DNA of 64,000 nucleotides from Actinobacillus lignieresii (GTDB lineage Bacteria > Pseudomonadota > Gammaproteobacteria > Enterobacterales > Pasteurellaceae): positions 2,082,001-2,146,000 of the forward strand of contig NZ_UFRM01000001.1 of assembly GCF_900444945.1 (NCBI RefSeq), written 5' to 3'. Below the pieces are notes generated by a model. That model was not told where the DNA came from. It worked only from the letters and a program-made list of their open reading frames with translations, and ran no database searches. The position numbers were made by a program, and so were the translations under genes. Shown piece after piece: positions 57,139 to 64,000 of this stretch; positions within the stretch are counted from its first letter, which is position 1, and each line of letters opens with the position of its first letter.

Positions 57139-59433
57139 ATGAAACACTATCAAAGAATCTCAATGACGGCATTGTTTGCGGTATTTGGTGTCGTTATACA
57201 AGCGAATGCGGAAGATATAACAACCGAGTTAGGAGAAGTTACGGTTACCGCTGAACAGGAACAATCGAAAAAAATCGGTGAAATTAAGAAAAATCGCCGA
57301 GCTATTCAAGAAGAACTAATCGCCGATACCAAAGATTTAGTGCGCTATACCACTGACGTAGGGATTGCCGATAGCGGTCGCCATTTGAAAGGTTTTGCGA
57401 TGCGCGGGGTGGAGGGTAATCGCGTAGGAATCAGTATTGACGGGGTAAACTTGCCGGATTCGGAAGAAAATTCGCTTTACGCACGTTACGGTAACTTTAA
57501 TACCTCACGTTTGACCATTGATCCTGAATTAGTGACAGGGATTGATATTGTGCGCGGCTCGGATTCATTTACCACCGGTAGCGGCTCGCTTGGCGGCGGA
57601 GTGAATTATCGTACTTTAGATGCTGCAGATATTGTGTTGCCCGGCAACAAAATCGGTGTGTTATTAAAAAATAGCTATGCTAGCAAAAATAGTGAATGGG
57701 TACACACTGCCGGCGCTGCCTATAAAGATGAGAAGTTGGATGCGGTCTATTTATATTCCACCCGTTACGGTCATGAACAAAAAAGTCTGGGTAACGGCAG
57801 AGTGGCTTGGAACAATACCAGTGGCGCACCGGATCCGTCATTTCATCGTAATCACAGTAACTTGGTGAAATTAGGTTACTTATTTAACGAAAAACATCGG
57901 ATAAGTGCCTCTTATAGCAATCAACTTACAAAAGCATTTACCGATGAACGTTCTTATAACTTTTACGATTCCTCTTGGCGTGATACCGATGATGAAGGTG
58001 AACGTCATAATGTAAATGTTGCTTATGAGTATTTTCCGACCAGCGGTTATCTGTCTTATTTAAAAACCGAATATGATTATCAAAAAACCGATGTGCGTGC
58101 GATTAACTATAAAGGGAGTAGCGATTTCGAAAAATTGCATATTAAGCAGTTGTTAGATGAAATTTACGACCGTAATATGAATAATGAATTTCATCGTATC
58201 GGTTTACGTTTAGATTCTATTCCGTTTGAATCGGAGTACGGTACGCATCAAGTGACTTTACGTACTGCGATATCGCAACGTGATTTTAAAAATGAAAACA
58301 CGGATACTTATTTATTTTCGACTTCAACGGCAAGCTCTACATATGCGATTCAACACCCGATTCGCACTCGTGCATTTTATATTGCCGCACAAGATCAAAT
58401 TCAGTGGAACGAAATGTTCTCCGGTACGGCAGGACTTCGTTATGACCAAGAACAACTTGCCCCGCAAGAGTTGAATGCAAAATGTTATAACTGCGATACC
58501 CGTGGTAAAGCAACGACATTTAAAAATTTAACCGGCTCGTTGGGCTTGAATGCGCAAGTGACACCGGTATGGAATCTAGGTTATTACGTTTCGACCGGCT
58601 ATCGCGTACCGTCCGCTTCGGAGATGTTCTTCTCGTATAAACACCCTTCGGGTAACTGGTTGGCAAACCCGTATTTAAAAGCGGAACGCAGTGTAAATAA
58701 CTCGATCAGCATTCGAGGCGAAAACCGACTCGGGCGTTTAAATTTAAGTCTATACCATATTCGCTATAAGGATTTCTTGTTTGAACAAGAAACTAACGGT
58801 TTAACTCAAATGGAATGTGATGCGCATTGCCAATATTATGGGTATAACTCAATTAATCCGACTATTTTCAACCAAGCGATTAATGTGGATAAAGCACGAA
58901 TTTCCGGCTTGGAAGTGACGAGCAAGGTAAATTTAGACCAAGTTACCGCATATATTCCGAACGGTTTTAAATTCTTAGGCAGCGTGGGTTATTCGAAAAG
59001 TAAATTATACGGCACGGAAGCAAGCTTACTGTCGGTACAGCCGGTAAAAGTGATTTTAGGCTTAAGTTATGAAGATCCGAATGATATTTGGGGTATCCAT
59101 TCTCGCTGGACTTATTTAGGCGCAAAACACGCTAAAGATGCAACGATTGTGACTTATGACGATTCTCGTACCAAACGAATAACCAAACCTTTCCCGTATT
59201 TAAACGGTTCGGCAACCTTATTTGATGTGTACGGTTTCTGGAAAGTGCATAAAAACGTAACTTTACGTGCAGGCTTATACAATATTTTCAATCGTAAATA
59301 TCATACATGGGACGCATTACGTGGCATCAACCGCTTAGGCACAACTAATACAGTTGATAAAGAATTACGCGGGTTAGAACGCTTTGTTGCTCCGGGACGT
59401 AACTATTCGGCTTCGGTAGAAATTCGTTTCTAA
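57139..59433 (+). CDS. TonB-dependent haem/haemoglobin-type outer-membrane receptor
   Basis: A 764-residue receptor. The signal peptide ends ANA-ED (residues 1-24). A TonB box LGEVTVTAE follows near 31, then the plug domain (about 45-165) with GFAMRGVEGNRVGISIDG near 88 and the closing IVRGSDSFTTGSGSLGGGV. A 22-strand barrel ends SASVEIRF. The haem-receptor box is recognisable in variant form: STGYRVPSASEMFF (for FRAP), a His in YKHPSGN and NPYLKAE (for NPNL). It is about 180 residues shorter than HgbA-type receptors. It faces two surface lipoprotein genes across terminators and is probably Fur-controlled. The ligand (haem, haemoglobin or another carrier) cannot be fixed from sequence. Confidence 0.85.
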   Translation: MKHYQRISMTALFAVFGVVIQANAEDITTELGEVTVTAEQEQSKKIGEIKKNRRAIQEELIADTKDLVRYTTDVGIADSGRHLKGFAMRGVEGNRVGISIDGVNLPDSEENSLYARYGNFNTSRLTIDPELVTGIDIVRGSDSFTTGSGSLGGGVNYRTLDAADIVLPGNKIGVLLKNSYASKNSEWVHTAGAAYKDEKLDAVYLYSTRYGHEQKSLGNGRVAWNNTSGAPDPSFHRNHSNLVKLGYLFNEKHRISASYSNQLTKAFTDERSYNFYDSSWRDTDDEGERHNVNVAYEYFPTSGYLSYLKTEYDYQKTDVRAINYKGSSDFEKLHIKQLLDEIYDRNMNNEFHRIGLRLDSIPFESEYGTHQVTLRTAISQRDFKNENTDTYLFSTSTASSTYAIQHPIRTRAFYIAAQDQIQWNEMFSGTAGLRYDQEQLAPQELNAKCYNCDTRGKATTFKNLTGSLGLNAQVTPVWNLGYYVSTGYRVPSASEMFFSYKHPSGNWLANPYLKAERSVNNSISIRGENRLGRLNLSLYHIRYKDFLFEQETNGLTQMECDAHCQYYGYNSINPTIFNQAINVDKARISGLEVTSKVNLDQVTAYIPNGFKFLGSVGYSKSKLYGTEASLLSVQPVKVILGLSYEDPNDIWGIHSRWTYLGAKHAKDATIVTYDDSRTKRITKPFPYLNGSATLFDVYGFWKVHKNVTLRAGLYNIFNRKYHTWDALRGINRLGTTNTVDKELRGLERFVAPGRNYSASVEIRF

Positions 59434-59465
59434 GTTGATATAAACGTTTTAATAAACCACAGAAA

Positions 59466-59503
59466 ACACGGATTACACAGGCTTGCTGTAATCCGTGTTT
59501 TTT
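59466..59503 (+). terminator. Terminator after the receptor gene
   Basis: ACACGGATTACA / TGTAATCCGTGT, a 12-bp perfect stem followed by a T run. Confidence 0.9.
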
Positions 59504-59622
59504 ATGGGCAAAGGAAATGGTGTAAGAAGAGATGTTATTGATCCCTAGGCAATTAAATGAACCTTAGAACATATAAAGCTTTTCAGTGTGTTCTGTGTCT
59601 TCTGCTATTATAAAGATTAAAA

Positions 59623-59666
59623 AAAGCGGTTAAATTTACAAAAACTTTTGCAAACCTAACCGCTTT
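59623..59666 (-). terminator. Terminator after the lipoprotein pair
   Basis: AAAGCGGTTA and TAACCGCTTT face each other around an AT-rich loop; on the reverse strand it lies 17 bases after the last lipoprotein gene and is followed by T-rich sequence. Confidence 0.7.
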
Positions 59667-59682
59667 GAGAGGACAAACCTAA

Positions 59683-60639
59683 TTAAAACTCGATTACCTT
59701 AGTACCGTCAGGTAATTTATTTGAAGCCCCGAAAGCTCCGTTTTTCCCTTCTTTCGTATGATTAAATACGCCGCCTACATCACGAGCAAGCGAGCCGTAG
59801 AACGCACCTTTGGTTTCTATACCGTCTTTACTTATACCGCTAAAGGTATTGCCGTGAATATTTCCGCCAAAACTTAATTGAGTTGAATCACCCGTTAAAT
59901 TCACTTTAACTTTTTTATTAGTAAAGTCGGCAATCACTTCGGAGTTCAACTGCTTATAATCGCTACCGCTACCATAAACGGCAAAACCGGTATATTTGAA
60001 ACTACCTTGATGTGGAATAGGGAAATATTGTTCTCCCTGTACTGTCACATTACCCGTTTCCGGCGTTAAGAATCCTTGCACAAAAGGATGGCTTACTCCG
60101 TCAATAATGGCAACGCCGTAGCGTATTGCACTAAAGTCGGTTTTTGCCTGCGGTTTACCTTTTTCACCATAAACATCCGGCATACTGCCTACAAATCCGG
60201 TTAATTTTTTAGCCTGTCCATCACGGATATCCGCCGAAGTTAATACTTTTAATTTTCCTACGGCAGCGTTACTCAAAGTATCTTTAAGACTGAATAATGC
60301 AATTTTTACACCATCAATTTCTAAGCCTTCCAAATCATCATTTTTCTGAGGATTAGCCGCTTTAAATGCTCCGTCTTGATTTGCCGTTAAAATAACACCG
60401 GATAAAGAAGTACTGTCTTTATTACTGAATGCCGAATTTACCGCAGTGAAGAATTTACTTGATGTCGTACCATTATTATTTTTACCTTGCGGAGAACCGT
60501 TATTTTGTTTTTGAGTATTAGGCGAACCTTGATCTACTTTAGGTATAACAACGGATCCGCCTCCACCGCCGCTTGAATAGCAGGCGGTTAATGCGAATGA
60601 GCTTATTATGGCTAATGTGGTTAGGGAGAGTTTTTTCAT
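59683..60639 (-). CDS. Surface lipoprotein with TbpB-like C-terminal barrel (second of pair)
   Basis: A 318-residue lipoprotein: lipobox LTAC (Cys near 20), a Gly/Ser/Asn-rich anchor (about 21-62), then a handle-like domain and a C-terminal eight-stranded barrel. The barrel has the TbpB-type pattern FGGNIHGNTFSG near 265, a GAFYG strand and the end VGGVFNH...GAFGASNK. Such proteins are flipped to the cell surface by Slam translocons and capture a host iron or haem protein for a TonB receptor. No Slam gene is in the window. It is a paralogue of the gene 17 bases upstream. Confidence 0.75.
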   Translation of the reverse strand: MKKLSLTTLAIISSFALTACYSSGGGGGSVVIPKVDQGSPNTQKQNNGSPQGKNNNGTTSSKFFTAVNSAFSNKDSTSLSGVILTANQDGAFKAANPQKNDDLEGLEIDGVKIALFSLKDTLSNAAVGKLKVLTSADIRDGQAKKLTGFVGSMPDVYGEKGKPQAKTDFSAIRYGVAIIDGVSHPFVQGFLTPETGNVTVQGEQYFPIPHQGSFKYTGFAVYGSGSDYKQLNSEVIADFTNKKVKVNLTGDSTQLSFGGNIHGNTFSGISKDGIETKGAFYGSLARDVGGVFNHTKEGKNGAFGASNKLPDGTKVIEF

Positions 60640-60656
60640 AAATGAATTCCTATATT

Positions 60657-61901
60657 TTATTTTATTTCAGTAATAGGAGCTGCATTTGTGCAAGCGCCAC
60701 TATACCCACATTGTTTAGCTGAACCGCCAAAAACGCCATCATTTCCGTTGTTGGTATTATAGAATATTCCACCTATATCATTAGCTCTTGAACCATAGAA
60801 TCCACCTTTTGTGACAATTCCGTTGTGAGAGCCAGAGAATGTATTTCCTTTAATATCTCCGCCAAAAGTGAGTGTTTGCATAGAATCTTTTGATAATTCA
60901 ACTTTCACTTTACGATTGGAAAAATCAGCGTAGGCTTTTGTTGTTAGCTCATCATAAGCTCCCCCTTTACCATAAAAGGCTTTACCATTATATTCATAGA
61001 CTCCCGATACTGGCATTTCTCGTAAGGCTTGACGCTCATTACTGTTACTATTACGACTCAACCAATAATAATTGAATGGTGAATTTACTTTCTCAGATTC
61101 TTTTAATGTAATTGGGGTTAGATATCCTTGTACAAATAAACGGGTAACTCCATTCTTATCTGTATAATATCCATAACGCATTTGTTCAAAATCACTTTTC
61201 GAACCGGCTTTAGGTAAACTTCCAACTTTTCCATGTCCGTTTTCTGTATTGATTTCAAAAATTTTATTAAATACTTTTTTATCATCATCTAGAATATCAT
61301 CTGATTCCGAACGATGTTTTTTCATATCATCAATACTAATAAGAGTAATTTCTTTCCCGTCAATTATTAATGTATTTATTCCTTTAGGATGATTCTCAAT
61401 ATTATGTCCTGAAAAACTATTTTTGGCACTTGTCGAGAATCCTCCACTTAATAAAGCAGTGTCATCTGCTATACCATTATCCTTAAATGTTTTTCCAAGT
61501 TCTTCTTTAGCTTCTGTAATTGTTAAATTTTTAGTTCCTTCATTTTTAGATTCAGGCTTGGAAGGGTTTTCCTGTTTATGATCCATTTTAGGCGTTTTCT
61601 CTTCCTTAGGATCTACCTTAGGCATATCTTCTTTCTTAGGCTCTGTTTTAGGCGCTTCTTGGTTTTTCTCTTTTAATTGTTGTTCCAGCTCTTTTTGTTT
61701 TTTCTCTAAATCAGCAAGTTTTTTAGCCGTTTCCGATTCTTTATCTTTTTTCGCTTTTTCTTCCGCCTTTTTATTGGCTTCATCGACCTTATTTTTTACC
61801 AAATCTTCATAACGGGTGGCGCCTTTATTGTCCGACGAGCAAGCGGTAATTGCTAATGAGCAAGCGATAGCAATAAAACTTAAACGTAAATGTTTATTCA
61901 T
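60657..61901 (-). CDS. Surface lipoprotein with coiled-coil stalk and TbpB-like barrel (first of pair)
   Basis: A 414-residue lipoprotein: lipobox ITAC (Cys near 21), a Lys/Glu-rich coiled coil (about 30-85), a Pro/Lys-rich stretch with repeated P-K-x-D/E units (about 85-125), then a handle-like domain and a barrel ending FGGDIKGNTFSG...GFYGSRANDIGGIF...DGVFGGSA. The barrel aligns strand by strand with the downstream paralogue, but only this protein has the long stalk. Two cysteines near the C-terminus (QCGYSGAC) may form a disulphide. It is the first gene after a strong promoter with Fur-like boxes. Confidence 0.75.
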   Translation of the reverse strand: MNKHLRLSFIAIACSLAITACSSDNKGATRYEDLVKNKVDEANKKAEEKAKKDKESETAKKLADLEKKQKELEQQLKEKNQEAPKTEPKKEDMPKVDPKEEKTPKMDHKQENPSKPESKNEGTKNLTITEAKEELGKTFKDNGIADDTALLSGGFSTSAKNSFSGHNIENHPKGINTLIIDGKEITLISIDDMKKHRSESDDILDDDKKVFNKIFEINTENGHGKVGSLPKAGSKSDFEQMRYGYYTDKNGVTRLFVQGYLTPITLKESEKVNSPFNYYWLSRNSNSNERQALREMPVSGVYEYNGKAFYGKGGAYDELTTKAYADFSNRKVKVELSKDSMQTLTFGGDIKGNTFSGSHNGIVTKGGFYGSRANDIGGIFYNTNNGNDGVFGGSAKQCGYSGACTNAAPITEIK

Positions 61902-62032
61902 AGTGTATATCCTTTTAGTAATGTAATTGAGCGACTGTAGCGTTTTCCTTATCGACTATGTCTAATCGTCTTGCCGAAATAGTAGTGAACGGAAATAAGC
62001 CTAAAATAACAAAGTATTTGTGAATTTACATA

Positions 62033-62107
62033 AAAATGAGAGTGATTTATATTTGTAATTCTATCAGTGCTAAAATAAGATTTCAATACAAATAAAAATG
62101 ATTCTTA
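62033..62107 (-). promoter_or_regulatory. Promoter and Fur-like boxes of the lipoprotein pair
   Basis: On the reverse strand TTGAAA (62086-62081), 17 bases, then TAGAAT (62063-62058) form a near-ideal sigma-70 promoter. A Fur-like sequence, TTAAGAATCATTTTTATT on the reverse strand, lies just upstream (62107-62090), and a second, weaker one (ATAAATCACTCTCATTTTTA) just downstream (62052-62033). The rest of the 314-base region up to mutL holds nothing else I recognise. Confidence 0.65.
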
Positions 62108-62215
62108 AAAAGATTTATTTACGTATTAAGCGACGTGAAAACGCCTTTTTCTATAAAAACGCGGATATTTTCGCTAGAATGGGTGTTATATTTTTATTGT
62201 TATTCGAGAAATAGT

Positions 62216-64000
<1,785 letters not shown>

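Noticed and set aside
57139..59433. Transferrin receptor TbpA
   Set aside because: The protein is about 150 residues too short and carries a haem-receptor-type box; the adjacent lipoproteins are also much smaller than TbpB.

Overview
The window is a chromosomal segment of a Pasteurellaceae bacterium, most probably Actinobacillus pleuropneumoniae or a very close relative. The case rests on the pgaABCD biofilm locus, the many copies of the Apl-type DNA uptake core ACAAGCGGT, Haemophilus-like competence pseudopilin genes beside recC, an nlpD locus without rpoS, and the close match of housekeeping proteins to that family in length and motifs. This is recognition from the sequence, not a database result.

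Layout. 1-8275: the end of a competence pseudopilin operon (comN-comQ type), then recC and the ptrA protease, all forward. 8366-11784: dnaJ and dnaK, reverse, with a heat-shock (sigma-32) promoter before dnaK and a hairpin-rich repeat between the two genes. 11974-20179: a D-xylose locus, with xylAB reverse and xylFGH plus xylR forward around a shared control region with a CRP site. 20184-22221: a pepO-type metallopeptidase gene broken by a 10-bp tandem duplication. 22296-28514: panF-yhdT, metJ with its met boxes, mlaA, a mutarotase and a Gcr-like membrane protein. 28774-35087: pgaABCD (poly-N-acetylglucosamine export, deacetylation and synthesis) behind a sigma-E-type promoter and a leader of about 530 nt. 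35191-41381: tpiA, truD-surE-yqaA, three related lipoprotein genes ending in nlpD, and tag. 41433-44810: an M20 peptidase with yjiG/yjiH-type membrane proteins, and hemH. 45086-54299: rpmH-rnpA-yidD, glnA, cpdA, nudF, psiE, a phosphopantetheinyl transferase, nhaA, a ricin-type lectin lipoprotein, dtd and yihY.

54458-61901 is the most accessory-looking part. An AT-rich insert between yihY and proA holds a gene that I read as a colicin-M-like bacteriocin. It has a TonB-box-like N-terminus, is about 274 residues long once a one-base frameshift is repaired, and carries a D-x-Y-D motif in the right place. A small multi-spanning membrane protein that could be its immunity protein follows. After proA comes an iron-acquisition island: a Fur-box-preceded TonB-dependent receptor of the haem/haemoglobin type, facing two paralogous surface lipoproteins with TbpB-like barrel ends. 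The window closes with the first 595 codons of mutL.

Many intergenic terminators are built from inverted pairs of uptake sequences. I saw no tRNA, rRNA, CRISPR array, insertion sequence or prophage.
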